Positions 26,810-35,134 of a stretch of 64,000 nt of DNA are shown here, in pieces; positions within the stretch are counted from its first letter, which is position 1; every line of letters begins with the position of its first letter. Made by a program: the position numbers and the translations under genes. This stretch comes from Novipirellula sp052161655 (GTDB lineage Bacteria; Planctomycetota; Planctomycetia; Pirellulales; Pirellulaceae): positions 6,882,001 to 6,946,000 of the forward strand of contig NZ_CP197418.1 of the NCBI RefSeq assembly GCF_052161655.1. The letters are read 5' to 3'. Under the pieces are notes generated by a model that worked only from the letters and a program-made list of their open reading frames with translations, was not told the origin of the DNA and made no database searches.

Positions 26810-28306
26810 TCAGTGTGATTGCACTTGCGCCAATGGAATTAATCCGTTGCCGACTGCGAGGGGAGCGATGGCTGGTCGTGATTTCTCGATCGCCTTCACC
26901 GCCTTCGGACGTCGACAACCAAAGAAGCCTCGCTGTTGAATCAACGCGGCGACTTCGGAAGGCACGTGCTCTGTCCAACTCGGATCGCCTGATTGGATTT
27001 GTTCCAGGACTTCACGCGAGAAGGTGCCGAGGTGCTCGGGATTGTAATCGTCGAGTTGTTCGATGCATCCTTTGTCGACCAAGTATTGGTACAAGGTGCG
27101 AATTTCCTCGGCGATTTTGAGGTTGTCCACCGTCGTCAGTTCGCCCGATTTGCGATCCAGTAACGGGTAAATATAGAGTTTCAAATCGTTCTTGAACAAA
27201 CGTCCAAACGACTCGAGGATGCCGCCATCAAGTTTGGTGTAATATTTTTCGTCGAACAACTCAACAAGGCTGGCGGCGCCCATCGTGATGCCAATTTTCT
27301 TTTTGGTATGGCGAGCCAAGTAGGCGGCAAGTCGATAGTATTCGAAGTAGTCCGAAATCAAGACCGTCATGCCGCTGGCCGCGAGCAGATCGACGCGTGC
27401 GAGAAAGTCTCGTAGATCGATGTCACCGTTGGCCTGCAAATTCTTCATCGTGATTTCAGCAAGCGAGACGACTTCGTTTGCGTCCACGTCGGCTTCGGCT
27501 TGGAATTTTTCTTTTGCTGCTTCGAGCATGTCGACATTGACATTGGTGAGCGGTCGAAAACTGCCACGCTCGACCAATATTGGCTTCTTGTAGAGCACTT
27601 CAGAGGGCTGAAGCACTTCTCCGTTGGCCGAAAACATTGCCGCACTGCTGAGCCCTAGCTGAACCAACCGCAGACTCATCACACGATTGTCCACGTGACG
27701 GAACGCAATTCCTGAGAACTCGATCATGTCAATTTCGATCCGACGTGTGCTCAAGTTATCAAGCAACGATTCGATCAATTGATCAGGTTCATGATTTAGA
27801 AAGAAGGCACCATACAACAAATTGACACCGACGATGCCGAGGGCTTCCTGCTGTAGCGCGTTTTCGGTATCGAGCATACGAACGTGAAGAATGATTTGGC
27901 TGTCTTGGTCACGTGGGTGAGCCTGGAATCGAATTCCCATCCAACCATGGCAATCGTTGGTGCCATGAAAATTGCGAGCCGATACGGTATCGGCAAACGC
28001 AAAGAAGGCAGTGGTATCGCCGCGGCTTTCACGCAAACGCTCGAGGTTCAGTGCATGTTCGTGGTCGAGCATGTCCTGCAGTCGTTGGCGACAAACATAG
28101 CGTTCGCAATGACCATAAATCGCATCGCTAACGGACATATCGTACGCCGACATGCTTTTGGCGATCGTTCCGGCAGCACCGCCCACGCGAAAGAACCAGC
28201 GGACGACTTCTTGGCCCGCGCCAATTTCGGCGAACGATCCATAACGACGTGCGTCTAAGTTCACCGCAAGTGCTTTGCGTTCCGTGTTCGGTCGTTCCGT
28301 TAACAT
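26810..28306 (-). CDS. Large conserved protein of unknown function
   Basis: 498 residues from the ATG at 28306 (MLTERPNTERKALAVNLDAR); the frame is open up to 28393. No membrane helix or signal is seen, so it is probably cytosolic. Distinct blocks are EVVRWFFRVGGAAGTIAKSM, MSVSDAIYG, FFAFADTVSARNF and HGWMGIRFQ in the N-terminal half, and VDLLAASGMTVLISDYFEYY near the middle. I recognise this as a conserved family seen in several phyla and variously named in databases (sometimes as a nicotinate-nucleotide adenylyltransferase or a TonB receptor), but I see no nucleotide-transferase motif such as HxGH. Function should be treated as unknown. Confidence 0.75.
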   Translation of the reverse strand: MLTERPNTERKALAVNLDARRYGSFAEIGAGQEVVRWFFRVGGAAGTIAKSMSAYDMSVSDAIYGHCERYVCRQRLQDMLDHEHALNLERLRESRGDTTAFFAFADTVSARNFHGTNDCHGWMGIRFQAHPRDQDSQIILHVRMLDTENALQQEALGIVGVNLLYGAFFLNHEPDQLIESLLDNLSTRRIEIDMIEFSGIAFRHVDNRVMSLRLVQLGLSSAAMFSANGEVLQPSEVLYKKPILVERGSFRPLTNVNVDMLEAAKEKFQAEADVDANEVVSLAEITMKNLQANGDIDLRDFLARVDLLAASGMTVLISDYFEYYRLAAYLARHTKKKIGITMGAASLVELFDEKYYTKLDGGILESFGRLFKNDLKLYIYPLLDRKSGELTTVDNLKIAEEIRTLYQYLVDKGCIEQLDDYNPEHLGTFSREVLEQIQSGDPSWTEHVPSEVAALIQQRGFFGCRRPKAVKAIEKSRPAIAPLAVGNGLIPLAQVQSH

Positions 28307-28626
28307 GCCTAATCCCCAATCGTGGCCCCAAAAATTACTGCAACGTATAGGTATGGATTGCATAAAGCGTGCGGGCTGGGGAATTCGGTGCAATTAAATG
28401 GATTTCGTCGACTCGGTATCCCTAGGGCTGACACAGTTGACACAATCGAGCTTCATTCCCGCAGTATCGTGACTTCGTAAAATTTTTCGAAGGCGCTCTT
28501 GCTAACGATCAGCGGCATCCGATAATTGAGTCAGATGTTGCGATCGTGTCTTAATACGCGGTTCGCAACCGAGCTTTCCCAGATTAGGGCCAGATCAAGA
28601 TGGCCGATAATTAGACAGCATTTCAG
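28307..28626. other. Divergent gap of about 320 bp
   Basis: Contains the upstream regions of the two flanking genes. No hairpin, RNA gene or clear operator was seen. Confidence 0.4.
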
Positions 28627-29037
28627 ATGGCCCAACGGCAACTTCCTAGTGACGTCTCACTCTTGGCATTTTTGCCGAGCCGGTGGCATCTTGCTTGTCG
28701 CCAGCCTCTGATGCTGTTGATTTTCGCCGCGGCATTCGTCCAGTTGATGCCAATCGGGATCAGCCAGGGTGCGGATCACGGATCGAACATCGCAGCGGGC
28801 GTCGCCGATGTCAGTTCCGATGCGAAAGTGGCTATCGAAGTCGTTCGCCCCGCAGGCCAGAGCAGCCAACTACTCGAAGATCGACCCGAGTCACTCAAGA
28901 CGCTCGATTTCGGTTTTGCCTCGATTGCTCAGGCTAAATCATCTCTTCCGCCGTGGCACCGCCGTGATTGCGTCACCGCATCCGACGCAGGCGTTTCAGC
29001 AACTCTCGTGGACTTGCACGTGCGATTACAGATTTAG
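28627..29037 (+). CDS. Possible small secreted protein
   Basis: 136 residues. A hydrophobic segment (LMLLIFAAAFVQLMPIGI) ending near SQGAD looks like a signal peptide, more so if translation starts at the internal ATG at 28710. The rest has no known motif. It lies 70 bases upstream of the TPR-like gene on the same strand, which supports it being real, but no family is recognised and it could be non-coding. Confidence 0.4.
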   Translation: MAQRQLPSDVSLLAFLPSRWHLACRQPLMLLIFAAAFVQLMPIGISQGADHGSNIAAGVADVSSDAKVAIEVVRPAGQSSQLLEDRPESLKTLDFGFASIAQAKSSLPPWHRRDCVTASDAGVSATLVDLHVRLQI

Positions 29038-29107
29038 ACGAACCGTTTGGTTCGCTTTTAATCTGTTTTTTCTTTATGCAATTGTTCTTTCAAAGAGAGT
29101 CAATCCT

Positions 29108-29713
29108 ATGTCCGCGCGCACACAGAAACACCCCCGTAAACAAACCGTTTCCTCATCGTTGGTGGCTACCCCAAAGAATGCCGCTCCGCTGCATCCCGCA
29201 CTCGTACGCGTGTCGAATCTGATCCGTCGACGCGATTATCAAGCGGCAGCCGAGCTGCTGCGATCCGCGGGACGTGAACCTTCGGTTCGCAATACACTTG
29301 GAGTCTGCTTGTTGCGACTCGGTCACGTCGAGGAAGCGTTGTCGGTGTATCGCCAGTTTGTCTTGCAGCCAGGAAGTGTCACCGAACGAGCTGACGTCAG
29401 CAACGTATGCAAACGCAACTTTGCAATGGCACTGCTGATGAAAGGCTCGCCGAGCGGTGCTCTCGACGTGATCACCGAAACACGTGAGCCCGATCACCCG
29501 ATGGCCGTTCGCATCCGAGCAGCAGTCAAATCGTGGGAAAAGTCGCTGTCTTGGCTGCGACGAATTGATTGGAAACTCAATCGCATCGAGCCACCTCGAT
29601 GCCAGGTTCCTATCGATTTCGAGCCCGGCGAGTTTGAATTCGAATTTGAAACTGACACGTTTCAACGTCGAACCGATACACCGACTGACAACCCGCTGGA
29701 GCTTGCCGTTTAA
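29108..29713 (+). CDS. TPR-like protein
   Basis: 201 residues from the ATG at 29108, with AGAGAG upstream. The N-terminus is basic and low in complexity (SARTQKHPRKQ). Residues ~35-140 form helical hairpins of tetratricopeptide type: LIRRRDYQAAAELLRSAG, NTLGVCLLRLGHVEEALSVY and RNFAMALLMKGSPSGALDV. The acidic tail (PGEFEFEFETD) is unusual. TPR proteins act as binding scaffolds; no partner can be named from the context. No signal peptide is seen. Confidence 0.72.
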   Translation: MSARTQKHPRKQTVSSSLVATPKNAAPLHPALVRVSNLIRRRDYQAAAELLRSAGREPSVRNTLGVCLLRLGHVEEALSVYRQFVLQPGSVTERADVSNVCKRNFAMALLMKGSPSGALDVITETREPDHPMAVRIRAAVKSWEKSLSWLRRIDWKLNRIEPPRCQVPIDFEPGEFEFEFETDTFQRRTDTPTDNPLELAV

Positions 29714-29734
29714 GCCCGTCGGCAGCACGGATAA

Positions 29735-29893
29735 GTCGCGATAGCGACGGCTGGAGGTAGCCCCGGACGCGAGTCCGGGGACAATGCTTTCATGTCGTCG
29801 CGTTGCGACTCGGGTTCGCTTGGTTTTTCCGAACCACGGACTCACGTCCGTGGCTATTGCCTGACGTCACGTCGTGACTCACCATTCGCGAAT
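29735..29893. repeat. Cluster of five tetraloop-type hairpins and a palindrome
   Basis: Perfect stems are GTCGC-N4-GCGAC (29735-29748), CCCCGGAC-N4-GTCCGGGG (29761-29780), GTCGC-N3-GCGAC (29797-29809), CCACGGAC-N4-GTCCGTGG (29834-29853) and GTCAC-N3-GTGAC (29866-29878). The palindrome ATTCGCGAAT (29884-29893) follows. Two stems share the GGAC-N4-GTCC core. It lies between the TPR-like gene and the antiporter and fills most of that 327-base gap. Confidence 0.75.
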
Positions 29894-30040
29894 CGGAGAA
29901 ACTGAGACACATGACAACACGTAATCGTTGTCTATAATCATTCGCGGATGACGCGGGGTGCGTTGTCTGTCGCCGAGTGGTGCATCGACTTTGCGAACGG
30001 ATCGCTGACCGATGCGTGAATACGTGTTTACTCGTCGACA

Positions 30041-31327
30041 ATGAACAACCTTGACTTAACGCTGCATCTGTTCCTTCAGATCGCCGTAATCTTGTTAGTG
30101 TGCCGCGGCGTCGGATGGGTGGCGGCGAAATTCGGCCAACCGCAAGTCGTGGCGGAGATGATTGCGGGTGTCGCTCTGGGGCCCTCGCTGTTTGGTCTTT
30201 GGCTGCCCGAGTGGCAGCAATCGCTGTTTCCTTGGGATCCGACTCAAACGACGCGAGATTCGCAAAGCTATCTGTATCCGATTTCACAGCTCGGATTGGC
30301 GCTCTACATGTTCGTGGTGGGGATGGAATTCCGCATCGATATTGTTCGCCAACACTTTCGTAGCTCGCTCGCCGTTTCGATCGCGGGGATGCTGGTTCCA
30401 TTTGCCTTGGGTTCGGTGCTGGCGTGGTTCTTCGTTCGTCATACGTCGATGTTCATGCCGCAAACCGGCATGATCGAAGCAATGTTGTTCTTGGGTGCAT
30501 CGTTGTGCATCACCGCGTTTCCGATGCTGGCCCGGATCATTCACACCAAAGGCCTCGCGGGAACTCGAATGGGAACGGTCGCGATCGGGGCCGGCGCGAT
30601 TGACGACGCTGCAGCTTGGTGCCTGTTAGCACTGGTGCTGGCCAGCTTTGACGATAACTTCTCGTTGGCATACTGGAGCATCGGAGGCGGCATCGCATTC
30701 GTACTGACCGCCGTGGTCGTGCTTCGACCACTGTTGAGCCGATTGCTTGGCGGGCATCGTCCAAATGAAGACTCGTTGCATCCTGCGAGCTTGGCGATCG
30801 CGTTAGCGTGTATGTCGCTGGGGGCTTGGTTCACCGACATGATTCACTTGCACGCAGTGTTTGGTGCCTTCATCATCGGCACAGTGATCCCACGTGGAGC
30901 GGTGACTCGCGAATTGATCCAGCGAATCGAGCCGCTCACGGTTGCGATCTTGTTGCCCCTGTTCTTTACCTACTCGGGTTTGAATACACGCATCACGGTC
31001 CTGGACAGTGTCTATCTGTGGGCGTTGTGCGGAATTGTGCTATTGATTGCTGTGGTTGGAAAAGGAGCGGCATGTGCGATGGCAGCTTGGAAGACCGGTG
31101 TTCCCGGGCGTGAATCACTCGGGATCGGGGTACTGATGAACGCGCGAGGATTGATGGAATTGATCGTGATCAATATCGGCTTGCAACGCGGATTGATCTC
31201 CGAAGAACTGTTCGTCGTGTTGGTGTTGATGGCAATCGTGACAACTTTGATGACTTCGCCGATTTTTGACTGGCTAGTCCAGCGATCACCCGATGAATCA
31301 CCGTCTTCGAGCGATCTGCGCTCATAG
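30041..31327 (+). CDS. Cation:proton antiporter, CPA2 (KefB-like) membrane domain
   Basis: 428 residues with about 12-13 membrane helices. Family marks of the Na+/H+ exchanger domain are present: VVAEMIAGVALGPSLFGLW early, LYMFVVGMEFR, the helix with GAIDDAAAWCLLALV (the paired acidic residues that carry ions), and NARGLMELIVINIGL. It lacks the C-terminal TrkA-N/RCK nucleotide-binding domain of KefB/KefC, so it is closer to stand-alone antiporters that exchange Na+ or K+ for H+. In a marine organism it would serve ion and pH balance. It is followed by a convergent CaCA exchanger. Confidence 0.9.
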   Translation: MNNLDLTLHLFLQIAVILLVCRGVGWVAAKFGQPQVVAEMIAGVALGPSLFGLWLPEWQQSLFPWDPTQTTRDSQSYLYPISQLGLALYMFVVGMEFRIDIVRQHFRSSLAVSIAGMLVPFALGSVLAWFFVRHTSMFMPQTGMIEAMLFLGASLCITAFPMLARIIHTKGLAGTRMGTVAIGAGAIDDAAAWCLLALVLASFDDNFSLAYWSIGGGIAFVLTAVVVLRPLLSRLLGGHRPNEDSLHPASLAIALACMSLGAWFTDMIHLHAVFGAFIIGTVIPRGAVTRELIQRIEPLTVAILLPLFFTYSGLNTRITVLDSVYLWALCGIVLLIAVVGKGAACAMAAWKTGVPGRESLGIGVLMNARGLMELIVINIGLQRGLISEELFVVLVLMAIVTTLMTSPIFDWLVQRSPDESPSSSDLRS

Positions 31328-31383
31328 CGTTATGATCGCGGAGCGATCAACGACGATGATTTCGCTCACAAATTTTTGTCGAT

Positions 31384-32451
31384 TTAGGTGCGAGCTGGAG
31401 ACTCGAGCCGCTTGTGTTTCCAGGCAAAATAGCTGACGACCACGCAAACGGTTGGCAGTAATCCAAAAACGAGCAATGTTCTCATAGCCGGAACCCATTC
31501 CAACTGCATCGCCCCGCCAATCAGCACCCCGTTGTAAATCAGGTACAACACCAGCATTACGATACCTTCGCCACGAGACACGATCGCGTGCGAGAGGAAG
31601 ATTGGCCAACAGAGAACTGCGACCCAAACCATGACGGCAAGGTCGAACCACAGCACCGCACTGGCGACCGGAACGCCGGACGTCCCTAACACCGATGCGG
31701 TTGCCAAGACCATCAACAGATTGAACACGTTGCTGCCAACAATGTTTCCGACCGCAATATCACGCTGGCCTCGCGCGGCAGCCACAATCGACGTTGCCAA
31801 CTCGGGTAGCGAGGTTCCCGCAGCAACAATGGTCAAACCGATCACCAAGTCGCTGACGCCAAATTGCCGTGCGATGACGGTTGCCGAATCGACCAGTAGA
31901 TCGGCACCGAAAACCAACAATCCTAGACCGAGCAACAACAAGCCAAGGTTCCCAATCAGCTTTCGTCGCGACACCGGTGCCTCGGCTTGCAGTTCGTCGG
32001 GGTTGGATTCTTTGCGGCCCGCTCGAATCAACCATCCCGTATAGAACAAAAACGCCGCTAACATGCAGCCGCCTTCCCAGCGCTGAATGGTACCGTCATA
32101 GGCAGCCATCCATACTACGATCGAGGCGGCGATCATGATTGGCACATCCAAACGAACGAGCTGCGATGATACCGACAAGGGAACGATGACGGCGGAAACG
32201 CCCAGGATCAACAACACATTAAAAATGTTGCTGCCGACGACGTTGCCCAGCGCGATCGCCGCGTCTCCCTTCAGACTTGAGACGGAAGAAACCGCCAGCT
32301 CCGGCGCACTGGTTCCAAACGCCACGACGGTCAAACCGATCACCAGTGGCGAAATACGAGCCGCCTCCGCCAACGTCACTGCACCCCGCACAAGAAACTC
32401 TGCCCCCACGACCAAAATGGCCAAACCGAGCAACAGCAATACGTAGGTCAT
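31384..32451 (-). CDS. Calcium/sodium:cation antiporter (CaCA, YrbG-like), copy 1
   Basis: 355 residues with about ten helices in two homologous halves. Each half carries an alpha-repeat ion-binding motif: VVAFGTSAPELAVSS with LGNVVGSNIFN in the first, and VAAGTSLPELATS with VGNIVGSNVFN in the second. This matches Na+/Ca2+-exchanger family proteins such as YrbG. A close paralogue lies at 33689-34798 on the other strand; the first ~110 residues are almost the same in both. It is thought to move Ca2+ outwards against Na+ or H+. Confidence 0.93.
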   Translation of the reverse strand: MTYVLLLLGLAILVVGAEFLVRGAVTLAEAARISPLVIGLTVVAFGTSAPELAVSSVSSLKGDAAIALGNVVGSNIFNVLLILGVSAVIVPLSVSSQLVRLDVPIMIAASIVVWMAAYDGTIQRWEGGCMLAAFLFYTGWLIRAGRKESNPDELQAEAPVSRRKLIGNLGLLLLGLGLLVFGADLLVDSATVIARQFGVSDLVIGLTIVAAGTSLPELATSIVAAARGQRDIAVGNIVGSNVFNLLMVLATASVLGTSGVPVASAVLWFDLAVMVWVAVLCWPIFLSHAIVSRGEGIVMLVLYLIYNGVLIGGAMQLEWVPAMRTLLVFGLLPTVCVVVSYFAWKHKRLESPART

Positions 32452-32554
32452 GTTGGAAATTGGACTCTGGGTTCGGTGAAAAAGAAGCTGAACGCAACGA
32501 TCAATCTATCGCGAATTATACACCGCGATAGCTGGCAACCCCAAAAGGGTGCGC

Positions 32555-32575
32555 CGAAAGTCTTGGCGACTTTCG
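32555..32575. repeat. Short palindrome, family D
   Basis: CGAAAGTC-TTGGC-GACTTTCG, followed by CTA. The same arrangement (CGAAACTC-TTGGC-GAGTTTCG) is found at 63033-63053 and, with changes, at 20513-20533. It sits just downstream of the dienelactone hydrolase gene. Confidence 0.65.
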
Positions 32576-32595
32576 CTAACGCCTTAATGCTTGGC

Positions 32596-33378
32596 TCAAT
32601 CAAACAGTTCGGCAAAAAACGCTTTCATCGCAACCCACGATCGATGATCGGCTTTGGCGTTGTAGGCGGCACCGCGAGCGTTGTCATTGCCCGCCATTGG
32701 CTGAGTGAACGAATGCACGGCACCGGAGTAGTAGATCATTTGCCAATCGACACTTGCATCGTTGAACTCTTTTTTCATGGCATCGATGTCGCCTTCGGGA
32801 ACAAATGGATCATCGGCTCCGTGACAAATCAGCACTTTGGCCTTGATATTCTTGCCATCTTCGGGACTCGGCGAATCGAGTGCTCCATGAAAACTGACGA
32901 CACCGTCGACATCGGCACCACTGCGAGCCAGCTCGAGCACGCCTTTGCCGCCAAAGCAGTATCCGATCGCGGCAATGTGTTTGGCATCCACGCCCTTTTG
33001 TGACAACAGTTGTTTCAGGCCCAGATTCAGACGTTTCCGGTACAACGCCGAGTTGTTTTTAAACGTTCCCGAAAGCTTTGCCGCTTCCTGCGGATTCGCC
33101 GGCCGGTTGCCTTTGCCATAAATGTCCAGTGCAAATGCGACGTAGCCCAATTCCGCCAACTGCTTGCATCGGCCTTGCTCGTAATCGGTTTGCCCCATCC
33201 ATTGGTGGGCCACCAAGATCCCCGGCGTCGGATCCGTGATTGCGGCGGGATCCCAAGCGACAAAGCCTTCGAGCGTCACGTCGCCATCCTGATAAGTGAC
33301 CTCTTTGGTTTGCACTTCCGCTTGTACCTGCGATAGACAAATCCCAGCAATTAACAACGCAAAGACGATACGCATCAA
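32596..33378 (-). CDS. Secreted dienelactone hydrolase family protein
   Basis: 260 residues with a signal peptide (MMRIVFALLIAGICLSQVQA). It carries the family triad: Cys in IGYCFGGKGVLELA, Asp in CHGADDPFVPEGD and His in SGAVHSFTQP. Full length for the family, with AHQWMGQTDYEQGR before the first strand block. Exported members of this family hydrolyse small esters or lactones; the substrate is open. It is encoded between the two CaCA paralogues, transcribed with the first. Unlike the hydrolase at 26 kb its frame is intact. Confidence 0.9.
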   Translation of the reverse strand: MMRIVFALLIAGICLSQVQAEVQTKEVTYQDGDVTLEGFVAWDPAAITDPTPGILVAHQWMGQTDYEQGRCKQLAELGYVAFALDIYGKGNRPANPQEAAKLSGTFKNNSALYRKRLNLGLKQLLSQKGVDAKHIAAIGYCFGGKGVLELARSGADVDGVVSFHGALDSPSPEDGKNIKAKVLICHGADDPFVPEGDIDAMKKEFNDASVDWQMIYYSGAVHSFTQPMAGNDNARGAAYNAKADHRSWVAMKAFFAELFD

Positions 33379-33688
33379 AATTCACCTCGTAGTTTGACTT
33401 GTAGAAAGGGAACGCGGGGCCGCATCGATCGTTGCGGCTTGCGGACGAACGTCTGATTTTACTGAAACATGGCCTTAGCGTCAGCCGCACCGGGGCGTGT
33501 GTCAGGCGATGGATGAAGATCCGGTTAATGCCGGATTGCTTGCGGATTACTTCCACTCGCGAGCCAATCTTCGAGAATGAAACGATTTTCGCCGTCGGCC
33601 AACGCATGTTCCTCGATTCTTACTTTCCGCTTAGAATCGTCATCTCGAACCACTGCCCCCCTCTTGTTACGAAAAGATTGATTCCCAG
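33379..33688. other. Divergent gap of about 310 bp
   Basis: Upstream regions of the hydrolase (-) and the second CaCA exchanger (+). No clear dyad, RNA or small gene was seen. Confidence 0.4.
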
Positions 33689-34798
33689 ATGACCTACGTG
33701 TTGCTTCTCGTCGGACTTGTGATTCTTGTGGTCGGAGCGGAATTGCTGGTACGCGGTTCGGTCACGCTTGCTGCATTTGCAGGCGTCTCGCCCCTAATCA
33801 TCGGCTTGACCGTGGTCGCGTTTGGCACCAGTGCTCCCGAGCTTGCCGTTTCCTCGGTTTCAAGTTTGAAAGGGGATTCAGAAATCGCGTTGGGCAACGT
33901 GATCGGCAGCAACATTTGTAATATTTTGCTGATCCTGGGAATCTCGGCAGTGATCGTGCCGCTGGCGGTTTCGTCACAATTGGTTCGTTTGGACGTGCCG
34001 GTGATGATCGTGTCATCCTTGGCAGTGTGGGGGACCGCCTATGACGGCACCATCAGCCGTGTCGAAGGAATCCTGCTGTTTCTGGGATTTGTCCTCTATA
34101 CCATTTACATGATTCGCAAAGGTCGACGTGAGGAAGCGTCGCGGCGAAGTGCAATCGAGTTGGATCCAGATTTCGAAGCCCATCCAACATTGTCGGTCGG
34201 GCAGGCCGTTTTGAATGCGATCTACATTCTGGTTGGCTTGGGATTGCTTGTGTTGGGAGCTCAATTGTTAGTGGATTCGGCAGTAAAAATTGCCACCGAA
34301 TTTGGCATCAGCGAAATCGTGATAGGGTTGACCATTGTCGCGATCGGGACGTCGCTTCCCGAGTTAGCAACGTCGGTGGTAGCGGCGATGAAAGGCCAAC
34401 GTGATTTGGCTGTCGGAAACGCCGTTGGCAGCAACATGTTTAACTTGATGATCGTGTTGCCGGCGGCTGCTGTGTTGTCGCCCGCAGGCGTTCCGGTGAC
34501 GACTTCGGTGCTATGGTTTGACCTCGCCGCGATGACGATGATCGCCCTGATTTGTTGGCCTATTTTCATTAGCCGCTCGACCGTGTCGCGTTTCGAGGGT
34601 GCCGTGATGTTGGGATTGTTTGCCATGTACACCACCATCCTGATCGCGGAAGCCACGAAATACGGATCCGTCCAAACACTGAAAACTGGGTATTCCGTTT
34701 TCATCCTGCCAGCAGTGATCGCGGTCGTCAGTATCGCCGCGTTGATTCATCTACGAGGCGGGCGCGGTGAGTCTGCTGTCGCGCAATCAAAGACCTAG
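33689..34798 (+). CDS. Calcium/sodium:cation antiporter (CaCA, YrbG-like), copy 2
   Basis: 369 residues, about ten helices, with both alpha-repeat motifs (VVAFGTSAPELAVSS and IVAIGTSLPELATS, each followed by GxxxGSNxxN). It differs from copy 1 mainly in the central loop, which here has a longer Arg/Glu-rich stretch (RKGRREEASRRSAIELD), a possible control region. The near-identity of the N-terminal halves points to a local duplication in inverted orientation. Its stop is 2 bases before the yidD start, so they form one unit. Confidence 0.93.
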   Translation: MTYVLLLVGLVILVVGAELLVRGSVTLAAFAGVSPLIIGLTVVAFGTSAPELAVSSVSSLKGDSEIALGNVIGSNICNILLILGISAVIVPLAVSSQLVRLDVPVMIVSSLAVWGTAYDGTISRVEGILLFLGFVLYTIYMIRKGRREEASRRSAIELDPDFEAHPTLSVGQAVLNAIYILVGLGLLVLGAQLLVDSAVKIATEFGISEIVIGLTIVAIGTSLPELATSVVAAMKGQRDLAVGNAVGSNMFNLMIVLPAAAVLSPAGVPVTTSVLWFDLAAMTMIALICWPIFISRSTVSRFEGAVMLGLFAMYTTILIAEATKYGSVQTLKTGYSVFILPAVIAVVSIAALIHLRGGRGESAVAQSKT

Positions 34799-34800
34799 GC

Positions 34801-35031
34801 ATGTTCAAAACGATTCACCACTGGATCATCGTTCTCGTGCTTGCCCCCATCCGTTTTTATCAGATGGCGATCAGCCCGATGCTGGGTCCGCACTGTCGTT
34901 TTACGCCCACGTGCAGCCAGTACGCGGTGGAAGCGATCCGCAAACACGGCGTTCTACGAGGCAGCTTCAAAGCAGTCTGGCGAATACTCCGCTGCCATCC
35001 CTGGAACCCGGGTGGTTATGACCCGCCTTGA
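34801..35031 (+). CDS. yidD: Membrane protein insertion efficiency factor YidD
   Basis: 76 residues, the usual length. It has the full family signature: a hydrophobic N-terminal helix (IIVLVLAPIRFYQMAISPML) with LAPIRFYQ, then GPHCRFTPTCSQYAVEAI with three conserved cysteines, and the C-terminal RILRCHPWNPGGYDPP. YidD lies at the inner face of the membrane and helps the YidC insertase. In most bacteria it is found with rpmH-rnpA-yidC; here it follows a CaCA exchanger instead. Confidence 0.95.
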   Translation: MFKTIHHWIIVLVLAPIRFYQMAISPMLGPHCRFTPTCSQYAVEAIRKHGVLRGSFKAVWRILRCHPWNPGGYDPP

Positions 35032-35134
35032 GGCGATTGTGATGGTGTGTGCGTTCCCACTGCCATGCCCGATCTTCGCTTCGCTGCGATCCGGCCTACG
35101 ACAAACTCAACTTTAACAACCTCAAGCGATGTGG

